Assembly: GCF_028471945.1 (NCBI RefSeq)
Contig: NZ_CP110128.1
Coordinates: 1-64,000 of the forward strand
Direction of reading: 5' to 3'
DNA: 64,000 bases
DNA from: Pseudomonas sp. WJP1
GTDB lineage: Bacteria > Pseudomonadota > Gammaproteobacteria > Pseudomonadales > Pseudomonadaceae
In this document: one piece after another, positions 56,505 through 64,000 of the stretch
How positions within the stretch are numbered: the first letter of the stretch is position 1
How the letters are laid out: the number at the start of each line of letters is the position of its first letter
The notes under the pieces: model-generated
What the model was told of the DNA's origin: nothing
What the model saw: only the letters and a program-made list of their open reading frames with translations
Database searches by the model: none
Translations under genes and position numbers: made by a program

Positions 56505-59324
56505 TCAGTGCGCCTCGTCCCAGTTATTGCCCACCCCGACTTCCACCAGCAATGGCACATCCAGTTTCGCCGCACCGCTCATGTGCAGGCGAATCTCAGC
56601 GCTGACCTGTTCGACCAGGTCCTCGCGCACTTCAAGTACCAATTCATCGTGCACCTGCAGGATGACCTTGGCGTCCAGGCCTGACGAGGTTAGCCATTCA
56701 TCCACGGCCACCATGGCTTTCTTGATGATGTCGGCCGCCGTGCCTTGCATCGGCGCGTTGATTGCCGTGCGTTCGGCGGCGGCACGCTCTTGCGGCTTGT
56801 TGGAATTGATCTCCGGCAGGTACAGGCGCCGCCCGAAGAAGGTTTCCACGTAGCCTTGATCCGCCGCCTGGGCGCGGGTGCGGTCCATGTACTCACGAAC
56901 GCCGGGATAACGGGCGAAGTAGGTATCGATATAGGCCTTGGCGGTCTTGGTATCGACGCCGATGTCCTTGCCGAGTTTCTGCGCACCCATGCCGTAGATC
57001 AGGCCGAAGTTGATCGCCTTGGCGCTGCGCCGCTGGTCGGAGGTGACCTGGTTGAGTTCGACCTTGAACACTTCGGCAGCGGTAGCGGTGTGCACGTCCA
57101 GGTTATTGCGGAAGGCATTCATCAGGCCTTCATCGCGGGAAAGGTGCGCCATGATCCGCAGTTCGATCTGCGAATAGTCGGCAGCCAGCAGCTTGTAGCC
57201 TTTCGGAGCGACGAAAGCCTGGCGGATGCGTCGCCCTTCCGCGGTGCGCACCGGTATGTTCTGCAGGTTCGGGTCGCTGGACGAGAGACGCCCGGTGGAC
57301 GCCACGGCCTGGTGATAGGAGGTGTGGATGCGTCCGGTGCGCGGATTGATCTGTTCCGGCAGACGGTCGGTGTAGGTGCTTTTGAGCTTGCTCATGGAAC
57401 GGTATTCCATCAGGACCTTGGGTAGTCGATAGTCGTCCTCGGCCAGCTTGGCCAGCACTTCTTCGGCGGTGGACGGCTGGCCCTTGGCGGTCTTTTTCAG
57501 CACCGGCAACCCGAGCTTCTCGTAGAGGATCACGCCGAGCTGCTTGGGTGAGCCCAGGTTGAATTCCTCACCGGCAATCTCGAAGGCTTCACGCTCCAGC
57601 GCCACCATCTTGTCGCCCAGTTCGATGCTCTGCACGCCCAGCAGGGCAGCATCCACGAACGCGCCCTGGCGTTCGATACGTGCGAGCACCGGCACCAGGG
57701 GCATCTCGATGTCGGTCAGCACGCTGGCCAGGGTCGGGATGGCGGTCAGCTTCTCGAACAAGGCCTGGTGCAGGCGCAGGGTGATGTCTGCGTCCTCGGC
57801 CGCGTAAGGCCCGGCCTGCTCCAGCGCAATTTGATCGAACGTCAGCTGCTTCACGCCTTTGCCGGCGATGTCCTGGAAGCTCACGGTGGTGTGATCCAGG
57901 TACTTCAGCGCCAGGCTGTCCATGTCATGGCGGGTGGCCGTGGAGTTGAGCACATAGGACTCAAGCATGGTGTCGAAAGCGACGCCGCGCACGGTGATGC
58001 CGTTTGCCTGATCGCCACCAATGGCGCAGTTGGCCAGGATGTTCATGTCGAACTTGGCGTGCTGGCCGACCTTGAGCTTGTTCGGGTCTTCCAGAATCGG
58101 CTTGAGGGCGCGCAGGACGGTGTCGCGATCCAGTTGATCGGGCACGCCGATGTAGGAGTGGGTCAACGGGATGTAGGCCGCTTCGTTGGCTTGCACCGCA
58201 AACGACAGGCCCACCAATTGCGCCTGCTGCGCGTCGATGCCGGTGGTTTCGGTGTCGAAGGCGAGCAGTTTGGCGTTTTTCAGTTTATCCAGCCAGACGT
58301 CGAATCGCGCTTGGTCGAGGATGGTCTCGTAACGGGCTTCCGGCGTGGCCGGCGGCACCTCGGCTTCGGTTTCGGCTTCGGTGGCACTGAACAGATCGAC
58401 TACTGGCTCAGGCTTGGGGGCAGCAGCGCTCAGTTCAAGACGTTTGGCGTCCCGATCAAGATCGTTCAGCCAGCTTTTGAATTCCAGCAGGGAATAGAGC
58501 TCGTAGAGTTTGGCCGGATCATCCGGGCCCATTTGCAAGTCGTCCAGGCCAATGTCCAGCGGCACATCGACCTTGATGGTCGCCAGTTGATAGGAGAGGA
58601 ACGCCATCTCCTTGTGCTCTTCGAGCTTGGCTGGCAGGGTCTTGGCGCCGCGAATCGGCAGGGTGGGGACAATGTCGAGCTGCGCGTAAAGCTCGGTCAG
58701 GCCGCCATTTACACCCACCAGCAGGCCGGAAGCGGTCTTTGGACCTATGCCCGGAACGCCTGGAATGTTGTCGGAAGAATCGCCCATCAGTGCCAGATAG
58801 TCGATGATCTGCTCGGGAGCGACGCCAAATTTCTCCTTCACGCCGTCTACGTCCATGCTGCTACCGGTCATGGTATTGACCAAGGTAATGTGGCCGTCGA
58901 CCAGCTGCGCCATGTCCTTGTCGCCGGTTGAGATGACCACCGGGCGATCGGCCGCCGCGCTGCTGCGTGCCAGCGTGCCGATCACGTCATCGGCCTCGAC
59001 GCCTTCAACGCACAGCAGCGGGAAGCCCAGGGCGATCACGCTTTGATGCAGGGGTTCGATCTGCACACGCATGTCATCGGGCATGCTCGGCCGGTTGGCC
59101 TTGTATTCGGCGTACATGTCATCGCGAAATGTCCCGCCCTTGGCGTCGAACACCACGGCGAAGGGACTGTCCGGGTACTGCTTGCGCAGACTCTTGAGCA
59201 TGTTCAATACGCCCTTGACCGCGCCGGTAGGCAGGCCTTTGGACGTGGTCAGCGGTGGCAGCGCGTGAAAGGCGCGGTACAGGTAAGAAGAACCGTCCAC
59301 CAGGACGAGGGGGGCTTGGCTCAT
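56505..59324 (-). CDS. polA: DNA polymerase I
   Basis: Repair and Okazaki-fragment polymerase. The 939-residue protein has the N-terminal 5' nuclease domain (starting MSQAPLVLVDGSSYLYRAFH, about 1-290), a 3'-5' exonuclease domain that keeps the metal-binding LLAFDTETTG (about 355), and the C-terminal family A polymerase domain with LLAADYSQIELRIMAHLS (motif A), INFGLIYGMG (motif B) and LQVHDELVLEV (motif C). Start ATG 59324 follows the family; a TTG four codons earlier is possible. Divergent from the DUF2782 gene. Confidence 0.97.
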   Translation of the reverse strand: MSQAPLVLVDGSSYLYRAFHALPPLTTSKGLPTGAVKGVLNMLKSLRKQYPDSPFAVVFDAKGGTFRDDMYAEYKANRPSMPDDMRVQIEPLHQSVIALGFPLLCVEGVEADDVIGTLARSSAAADRPVVISTGDKDMAQLVDGHITLVNTMTGSSMDVDGVKEKFGVAPEQIIDYLALMGDSSDNIPGVPGIGPKTASGLLVGVNGGLTELYAQLDIVPTLPIRGAKTLPAKLEEHKEMAFLSYQLATIKVDVPLDIGLDDLQMGPDDPAKLYELYSLLEFKSWLNDLDRDAKRLELSAAAPKPEPVVDLFSATEAETEAEVPPATPEARYETILDQARFDVWLDKLKNAKLLAFDTETTGIDAQQAQLVGLSFAVQANEAAYIPLTHSYIGVPDQLDRDTVLRALKPILEDPNKLKVGQHAKFDMNILANCAIGGDQANGITVRGVAFDTMLESYVLNSTATRHDMDSLALKYLDHTTVSFQDIAGKGVKQLTFDQIALEQAGPYAAEDADITLRLHQALFEKLTAIPTLASVLTDIEMPLVPVLARIERQGAFVDAALLGVQSIELGDKMVALEREAFEIAGEEFNLGSPKQLGVILYEKLGLPVLKKTAKGQPSTAEEVLAKLAEDDYRLPKVLMEYRSMSKLKSTYTDRLPEQINPRTGRIHTSYHQAVASTGRLSSSDPNLQNIPVRTAEGRRIRQAFVAPKGYKLLAADYSQIELRIMAHLSRDEGLMNAFRNNLDVHTATAAEVFKVELNQVTSDQRRSAKAINFGLIYGMGAQKLGKDIGVDTKTAKAYIDTYFARYPGVREYMDRTRAQAADQGYVETFFGRRLYLPEINSNKPQERAAAERTAINAPMQGTAADIIKKAMVAVDEWLTSSGLDAKVILQVHDELVLEVREDLVEQVSAEIRLHMSGAAKLDVPLLVEVGVGNNWDEAH

Positions 59325-59398
59325 GAGCAGGATCAACCTTTTCGGCGGGTCCGGCGCTAGAATAGCGGGACCGTTGACGACAAAGGGACAAGGTTATC

Positions 59399-59689
59399 AT
59401 GCGCACACTAAATCGCCTGTTGCTGGCTGGGTTGTTTGCAGTCACTCCGTTGGCCGTCATGGCGGCGGACGATGCGCCATCGCCAGATCCGGAAGTAACC
59501 ATTCGCACGGAAGGCGACAAAACGATTCAGGAGTACCGTCAGAACGGTTTTCTCTACGCCATCAAGGTCACACCTTCGGTGGGGAAACCGTACTTCCTGG
59601 TTCGTGCGGATGGATCGGACGGTAACTTCATTCGCTCGGATTACCCGGATATGCTGATCCCGGCATGGAAGATTTTTGAGTGGAAATAG
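59399..59689 (+). CDS. Small secreted DUF2782 protein
   Basis: A 96-residue exported protein with a signal peptide (1-22, ending AVMAA) and a single DUF2782 domain (about 30-95: EVTIRTEGDKTIQEYRQNGF, then YAIKVTPSVGKPYFLVRADG). It is conserved between polA and thrB in Pseudomonas. The function is unknown; no cysteine or catalytic signature is visible. thrB begins 57 bp later and may be co-transcribed. Confidence 0.88.
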   Translation: MRTLNRLLLAGLFAVTPLAVMAADDAPSPDPEVTIRTEGDKTIQEYRQNGFLYAIKVTPSVGKPYFLVRADGSDGNFIRSDYPDMLIPAWKIFEWK

Positions 59690-59746
59690 TTTCTTAATAT
59701 TAATCGGCGCTGGCTCAATATCGGCGCCCGTACTGGCAGTTTAAAT

Positions 59747-60697
59747 ATGTCTGTGTTCACCCCCCTGGCTCGGCCCGAGCTGGAAGCTTTTCTCGCCCCT
59801 TATGGCCTCGGCCGCCTGCTTGATTTCCAGGGGATTGCCGCCGGTAGCGAAAACACCAATTTCTTTATCAGCCTGGAGCAGGGCGAATTCGTCCTGACCC
59901 TGGTCGAGCGCGGCCCGGTCCAGGAGATGCCGTTCTTCATCGAATTGCTCGACGTGCTGCACGAAGCCGACCTGCCGGTGCCTTACGCGCTGCGCACCAC
60001 CGACGGCGTCGCGTTGCGCGAGCTGGCCGGCAAGCCTGCGTTGTTGCAACCGCGCCTGGCTGGCAAGCACATCAAGCAAGCCAACGCACAGCATTGCGCG
60101 CAAGTAGGCGAGTTGCTTGCCCACCTGCACCTGGCCACCCAGGGAAAGATGATCAAGCGCAAGACCGATCGTGGCCTGGACTGGATGCTGGAAGAGGGCA
60201 CGCAATTCCTGTCGCACCTCAATGCAGGGCAGAAAGCTTTGCTGGAGCGGGCGCTGGAAGAAATCACCCAGCAGAAAGAGAAAATTCTGGCGCTGCCTCG
60301 GGCCAACATCCACGCCGACCTGTTCCGTGATAACGCGATGTTCGAAGGCACGCACCTGACCGGGCTGATTGATTTCTACAACGCCTGCTCGGGGCCGATG
60401 CTCTACGACGTGGCGATTGCCCTGAACGACTGGTGTTCCGACGATGACGGCTTGATCGACGGTCCACGGGCGCGGGCGTTGCTGGGGGCTTATGCTGCGT
60501 TGCGACCATTTACCGCCGCCGAGGCCGAGTTGTGGCCGACCATGCTGCGGGTGGCGTGCGTGCGCTTCTGGTTGTCACGGTTGATCGCGGCGGAGTCGTT
60601 TGCCGGACAGGATGTGTTGATTCACGATCCGATGGAGTTTGAGCAGCGTTTGGCGCAGCGGCAGACAGTCAATACGCCATTGCCTTTCGCCCTCTAA
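59747..60697 (+). CDS. thrB: Homoserine kinase (ThrB2 / choline-kinase-like type)
   Basis: Phosphorylates homoserine in threonine synthesis. The 316-residue protein is of the Pseudomonas type, with an aminoglycoside phosphotransferase-like fold rather than the GHMP fold of E. coli ThrB: GIAAGSENTNFFISLEQGEF (nucleotide loop), PRANIHADLFRDNAMF (catalytic Asp/Asn) and LTGLIDFYNACSGPMLYD (metal-binding Asp). It is convergent with znuA across a REP pair. The ribonucleotide reductase genes nrdJ that follow thrB in P. aeruginosa are absent here. Confidence 0.94.
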   Translation: MSVFTPLARPELEAFLAPYGLGRLLDFQGIAAGSENTNFFISLEQGEFVLTLVERGPVQEMPFFIELLDVLHEADLPVPYALRTTDGVALRELAGKPALLQPRLAGKHIKQANAQHCAQVGELLAHLHLATQGKMIKRKTDRGLDWMLEEGTQFLSHLNAGQKALLERALEEITQQKEKILALPRANIHADLFRDNAMFEGTHLTGLIDFYNACSGPMLYDVAIALNDWCSDDDGLIDGPRARALLGAYAALRPFTAAEAELWPTMLRVACVRFWLSRLIAAESFAGQDVLIHDPMEFEQRLAQRQTVNTPLPFAL

Positions 60698-60701
60698 ACA
60701 T

Positions 60702-60794
60702 TGTGGCGAGGGGATTTATCCCCGTTGTGCTGCGAAGCGGCCCCAAAAAGAGGGACTGCTGCGCAGTCCAACGGGGATAAATCCCCTCGCCACA
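60702..60794. repeat. Inverted repeat pair of a second family between thrB and znuA
   Basis: A perfect 26-bp inverted repeat, TGTGGCGAGGGGATTTATCC... at 60702-60727 and its complement at 60769-60794, with an inner hairpin GGACTGC-TGC-GCAGTCC (60753-60769). The core GCGAGGGGATTTATCCCC differs from the GAGC/GCTC core of the other pairs, so this is a different REP class. Confidence 0.9.
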
Positions 60795-60806
60795 GGTTAT
60801 GGGTTG

Positions 60807-61727
60807 TTACAACGACTCCAGACACCCCGCCAAATCATTCCCCAATTTCTCCAGCACCTGCTCATACCCCTGAGCCGTCGCTGGCGTATAGCCGCCCAGC
60901 GCATCCAGCTCTGCCAGTTTCACCGGCAGCCCGGCCACCAGGGTTTCCGCCAGGCGTGGGCGCAGCGGTGGTTCACTGAATACACAGGTCTTGCCGACTT
61001 CCTGCAACCGCGCACGCATTGCTGCGACGTGCTGGGCGCCGGGTTGCACCTCGGCTGCAACACTGAATACACCCGCGTGCTTGAGGCCGTAGGCGTCTTC
61101 GAAGTAGTCGAACGCTTCGTGGAACACGAAGTAAGGTTTGCCTTCAATACCGGCCAGACGTTTCTTCAGGCGTGCATCCAGCGCATCGAGACGTTCGTCA
61201 AATGCCTTCAGGTTGCTCTGGTAGCGCGCCGCGTTGGCCGAGTCGGCTGCACTCAGGTCCGCAGCCATTTTCGCCGCGATCACCCGGGCGTTGACCGGCG
61301 ACAGCCACAAATGCGCATCCAGGGTGCCCGGACGGTGATCGTGGTCGTGTTCGTCGGCTTCTTCGGCGTGGGAGTGGTTATCTTCGGCGAAATGTCGCAG
61401 CTTCAGGCCAGGAAGCTCCTGCACGGCGACGCTCGGCAGCGTACGACCATTGAGCACCCGCGGCATGAAACCTTCCATGTCCGGCCCGATCCAGTACAGC
61501 AGGTCCACCGATTGCACCTTCCGTACGTCGGATGGGCGCAAGGCATAGTTATGCGGCGAGGCGCCGGGTGGCAGCAGGACTTCCGGGATCGCCACGCCAT
61601 CCTGTACGGCAGCGGCGATCAGCTGTAGTGGCTTGATACTGGTGAGGACCTTGACCTCGGCTTGCGCCGAGCCGATCAGCAGAAAACTGGTGAAAATTGC
61701 GACAAAGATGGAAAAAAGTCGGGACAC
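60807..61727 (-). CDS. znuA: Zinc ABC transporter substrate-binding protein ZnuA
   Basis: Periplasmic zinc-binding protein of the ZnuABC importer. The 306-residue protein (GTG start 61727) has a signal peptide (about 1-23), metal-ligand histidines in PPGASPHNYALRPSD, DAHLWLSPVNA and FVFHEAFDYF, and a His/Asp/Glu-rich flexible loop HSHAEEADEHDHDH (about 117-130) typical of zinc-specific ZnuA. GTG 61736 is an alternative start three codons upstream. It is divergent from zur-znuC-znuB across a 66-bp spacer with a Zur-like palindrome. Confidence 0.95.
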   Translation of the reverse strand: MSRLFSIFVAIFTSFLLIGSAQAEVKVLTSIKPLQLIAAAVQDGVAIPEVLLPPGASPHNYALRPSDVRKVQSVDLLYWIGPDMEGFMPRVLNGRTLPSVAVQELPGLKLRHFAEDNHSHAEEADEHDHDHRPGTLDAHLWLSPVNARVIAAKMAADLSAADSANAARYQSNLKAFDERLDALDARLKKRLAGIEGKPYFVFHEAFDYFEDAYGLKHAGVFSVAAEVQPGAQHVAAMRARLQEVGKTCVFSEPPLRPRLAETLVAGLPVKLAELDALGGYTPATAQGYEQVLEKLGNDLAGCLESL

Positions 61728-61754
61728 GATGACCACTCGAAGAGGCGAGAACGG

Positions 61755-61767
61755 GTAACATAATAAC
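61755..61767. promoter_or_regulatory. Candidate Zur operator between znuA and zur
   Basis: GTAACATAATAAC matches 9 of 12 fixed positions of the proteobacterial Zur core GTTATANTATAAC and sits between the divergent starts, where it could repress both sides when zinc is plentiful. Confidence 0.6.
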
Positions 61768-61793
61768 GTCTCTCACAAAACTCGTCGCCGCTC

Positions 61794-62276
61794 ATGCCTA
61801 AAACACCGATTGCCAGCCGTCCCCACGACCACTCACATTGCGTTCACAGCGCACTGTCTGAGGCCGATGCCTTGTGCGCGCGCCAGGGTTTGCGCCTGAC
61901 CGCATTGCGTCGGCGCGTGCTGGAACTGGTGTGGCAAAGCCACAAACCCTTGGGCGCCTACGACATTCTTGCGGTGCTTAGCGAGCAGGATGGCCGCCGA
62001 GCGGCGCCACCGACCGTTTACCGCGCGCTGGATTTCCTGCTGGAAAACGGCCTCGTACACCGAATCTCCTCGCTCAACGCCTTCATCGGTTGCAATCATC
62101 CGGAGCACGCCCACCAGGGTCAGTTCCTGATCTGCCGTGAATGCCACGCCGCCATCGAACTCGAACAGAAATCCATCAGCGACGCGATCATCGTCAGCGC
62201 CAAGGACGTCGGGTTTGTCGTCGAAGGCCAGACCGTCGAAGTGATCGGTCTCTGTTCGGGCTGCCAGGGGGCTTGA
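61794..62276 (+). CDS. zur: Zinc uptake regulator Zur (Fur family; np20)
   Basis: Zinc-responsive repressor of the znu genes. The 160-residue protein has a winged-helix DNA-binding domain (about 20-95: [40 protein letters not shown]) and a C-terminal dimerisation domain with Zn sites in [20 protein letters not shown] and the CSGC tail. The N-terminus is His-rich (HDHSHCVH). Its stop overlaps the znuC ATG (TGATG), so zur, znuC and znuB form one operon. Confidence 0.95.
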   Translation: MPKTPIASRPHDHSHCVHSALSEADALCARQGLRLTALRRRVLELVWQSHKPLGAYDILAVLSEQDGRRAAPPTVYRALDFLLENGLVHRISSLNAFIGCNHPEHAHQGQFLICRECHAAIELEQKSISDAIIVSAKDVGFVVEGQTVEVIGLCSGCQGA

Positions 62277-63061
62277 TGAGCAACGCGCTGATCCGCCTCG
62301 AGCAGGTTGCCGTCACGTTTGCCGGGCAACCTGTGCTGGATAACATCGAACTGAGCGTAGAGCCCGGGCAGATCGTGACCCTGATCGGCCCTAATGGCGC
62401 TGGCAAGACGACCCTGGTGCGCGCCGTGCTCGGCCTGTTGAAGCCCGACAGCGGCAGTGTCTGGCGCAAGCCGAAACTGCGGGTCGGCTACATGCCGCAA
62501 AAGCTGCATGTCGACCCGACCCTGCCGCTCTCGGTGCTGCGCTTCTTGCGCCTGGTGCCGGGCGTGGACCGCGCGATGGCTTTGGCCGCGCTCAAGGAAG
62601 TCGGTGCCGAGCAAGTGATCGATAGCCCCGTGCAAAGTGTTTCCGGCGGTGAAATGCAACGCGTCCTGCTGGCCCGGGCCTTGTTGCGCGAGCCTGAACT
62701 TCTGGTGCTCGACGAGCCGGTACAAGGCGTCGACGTGGCCGGCCAAGCCGAACTCTATAGCCTGATCACCCGCCTGCGAGACCGTCATGGCTGCGGTGTG
62801 TTGATGGTTTCCCACGATCTGCACCTGGTGATGAGCACCACCGACCAGGTGGTTTGCCTGAATCGCCATGTCTGCTGCTCCGGCCACCCCGAGCAGGTCA
62901 GCGGCGATCCGGCTTTCGTCGAACTGTTCGGAAAAAACGCCCAAAGCCTGGCGATTTATCACCACCACCACGACCACGCCCACGATTTGCACGGCTCGGT
63001 GGTCAAGGCGCCCGCGTCGGGCCATAACCATGTTCACGGAGATAGCTGCAAGCATGGCTGA
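62276..63061 (+). CDS. znuC: Zinc ABC transporter ATP-binding protein ZnuC
   Basis: ATPase of the zinc importer. The 261-residue protein has Walker A GPNGAGKT (about 37-44), Q-loop region YMPQKL, signature [15 protein letters not shown], Walker [13 protein letters not shown] and H-loop VSHDLH. The C-terminus is His-rich ([10 protein letters not shown] and [12 protein letters not shown]), a common feature of ZnuC that may buffer zinc. The ATG at 62276 overlaps the zur stop by one base; the 3' end overlaps znuB by 8 bp. Confidence 0.96.
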   Translation: MSNALIRLEQVAVTFAGQPVLDNIELSVEPGQIVTLIGPNGAGKTTLVRAVLGLLKPDSGSVWRKPKLRVGYMPQKLHVDPTLPLSVLRFLRLVPGVDRAMALAALKEVGAEQVIDSPVQSVSGGEMQRVLLARALLREPELLVLDEPVQGVDVAGQAELYSLITRLRDRHGCGVLMVSHDLHLVMSTTDQVVCLNRHVCCSGHPEQVSGDPAFVELFGKNAQSLAIYHHHHDHAHDLHGSVVKAPASGHNHVHGDSCKHG

Positions 63062-63842
63062 TTTTCTGCTCTACGCCCTGCTTGCAGGTCTGGCTCTGGC
63101 GGTTGTGGCGGGCCCCTTGGGCTCCTTCGTGGTCTGGCGGCGCATGGCCTATTTCGGCGACACCCTGTCCCACGCGGCATTGCTGGGCGTGGCGCTGGGC
63201 TTTCTGCTCGATGTCAGCCCGACGGTTGCAGTCACCGTCGGCTGCTTGCTGTTGGCGGTGCTGCTGGTGACCTTGCAACAGCGCCAGCCGCTGGCCTCCG
63301 ACACGCTTTTGGGAATTCTCGCGCCCAGTACCCTCTCTTTAGGCCTGGTGGTACTAAGCTTCATGCACGAAGTGCGGATCGACCTGATGGCCTATCTGTT
63401 CGGTGACTTGCTGGCGATCAGCCCGACCGACCTGGCGTGGATCCTCGGTGGCAGCGCCGCGGTGCTGGCGTTGCTGGTGACGTTGTGGCGGCCACTGCTG
63501 GCAATCACGGTGCACGAAGAGTTGGCGAGGGTCGAAGGGCTGCCGGTGGCGGGGTTGCGCCTGGCGCTGATGCTGTTGATTGCCGTGGTGATTGCCGTGG
63601 CGATGAAAATCGTCGGTGTGTTGCTGATCACCTCGTTGTTGATCATTCCGGCGGCTGCGGCACAACGTCATGCCCGCTCACCGGAGCAGATGGCACTGGG
63701 CGCCAGTGTGCTGGGCATACTCGCGGTGTGTGGCGGACTGGCGCTGTCCTGGTTCAAGGACACCCCGGCGGGCCCGTCGATTGTAGTGGCGGCCGCCGCG
63801 CTGTTTCTGCTGAGTTTTGTTCTGCCCCGTAGAGGGGTGTAG
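63054..63842 (+). CDS. znuB: Zinc ABC transporter permease ZnuB
   Basis: Inner-membrane channel subunit of the zinc importer. The 262-residue protein has about seven to eight hydrophobic helices and the conserved ABC-3 features [20 protein letters not shown] near the N-terminus, [12 protein letters not shown] and [20 protein letters not shown] near the C-terminus. Start ATG 63054 ([10 protein letters not shown]) overlaps znuC; a reading from 62868 is out of register with the family and is rejected. Confidence 0.96.
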   Translation: MADFLLYALLAGLALAVVAGPLGSFVVWRRMAYFGDTLSHAALLGVALGFLLDVSPTVAVTVGCLLLAVLLVTLQQRQPLASDTLLGILAPSTLSLGLVVLSFMHEVRIDLMAYLFGDLLAISPTDLAWILGGSAAVLALLVTLWRPLLAITVHEELARVEGLPVAGLRLALMLLIAVVIAVAMKIVGVLLITSLLIIPAAAAQRHARSPEQMALGASVLGILAVCGGLALSWFKDTPAGPSIVVAAAALFLLSFVLPRRGV

Positions 63843-63879
63843 ACTTGCTCGTTTTTTGCGCAAATAGAGAGTCGCAGGA

Positions 63880-64000
63880 ATGAAGTCGTTCGCCTCCCGT
63901 TATCTGCTCCTTGTCGCATTTTCTTTGCTGCTGGGCGCTTGCCAAAGCACGCCACCGGCAACCCCCGAGGTCCCGGATGCGCGGGCCACGGCCATTGCAC
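63880..64000 (+). CDS. Lipoprotein of unknown function (3' end outside the window)
   Basis: ATG 63880 with AGGA just upstream opens 40 codons to the window edge. The N-terminus is a lipoprotein signal: MKSFASRYLLLVAFSLLLGA, then Cys21 of the lipobox LGAC, followed by a Pro/Thr-rich linker QSTPPATPEVPD. The rest of the protein is not visible, so no function can be given. Confidence 0.8.
   Translation, partial: MKSFASRYLLLVAFSLLLGACQSTPPATPEVPDARATAIA

Noticed and set aside
57768..58931. 387-codon open frame antisense to polA
   Set aside because: Shadow of polA; no independent support.

Overview
The window is a GC-rich, densely coded stretch of a Pseudomonas chromosome, most likely from the P. 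fluorescens/P. putida side of the genus. It begins inside dnaA, so it lies immediately beside the replication origin; the classical oriC upstream of dnaA is not included. The order dnaA-dnaN-recF-gyrB, then the acyltransferase-gmhB-glyS-glyQ-tag-htrB block, trkA-rsmB-fmt-def, dprA-tsaC-qor-hemF-aroE, and later gltP-algB-kinB-ampDh2-dgc-dsbA-cc4-engB-ersA-polA-thrB-znuA-zur-znuCB, is typical of the genus. No prophage, insertion sequence, CRISPR array, tRNA or rRNA was seen.

Layout. 1-6.2 kb: replication initiation and topology genes, ending in three stacked terminators. 6.4-23.1 kb: conserved housekeeping genes for lipid A/phospholipid acylation, heptose synthesis, glycyl-tRNA synthetase, alkylation repair, K+ uptake, formyl-Met/peptide deformylation, natural transformation, t6A tRNA modification, haem and shikimate. 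23.2-36.9 kb: a more variable segment with a SulP transporter, a choline-O-sulfate module (choX, betC, divergent LysR regulator), small redox and metal-binding enzymes, a CitMHS-type transporter, TerC, a Na/Pi-type transporter with a PhoU-like tail, a membrane-anchored M16 peptidase and a DUF5924/DUF2914 membrane protein. 36.9-40.4 kb: a four-gene MCE (Mla-like) lipid transport operon. 40.5-43.2 kb: a gate-domain transporter and gltP. 44-53.5 kb: the AlgB/KinB two-component system followed by an EAL protein, an AmpD lipoprotein, a GGDEF protein and an EEP-family hydrolase. 53.5-64 kb: dsbA, two c-type cytochromes, engB, the sRNA gene ersA with a recognisable AlgU-type promoter, polA, a DUF2782 protein, thrB, and the divergent znuA / zur-znuC-znuB zinc locus with a candidate Zur operator. 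The window closes in the first 40 codons of a lipoprotein gene.

Signals beyond genes. Twelve perfect 9-bp DnaA boxes (TTATCCACA) lie in the first 28.2 kb and I found none in the other 36 kb. Six intergenic spacers hold paired inverted REP-type repeats (REPIN-like), mostly at gene 3' ends; one provides the stop codon of a lipoprotein gene and surrounds a terminator. Other sites worth testing are a 22-codon leader ORF before the CitMHS gene, a T-N11-A palindrome over the LysR start codon, tandem hairpins upstream of algB, and an orphan terminator upstream of gltP. I did not find a convincing wholly new multi-gene system; the novelty is mainly at the level of regulatory and chromosome-organising DNA.
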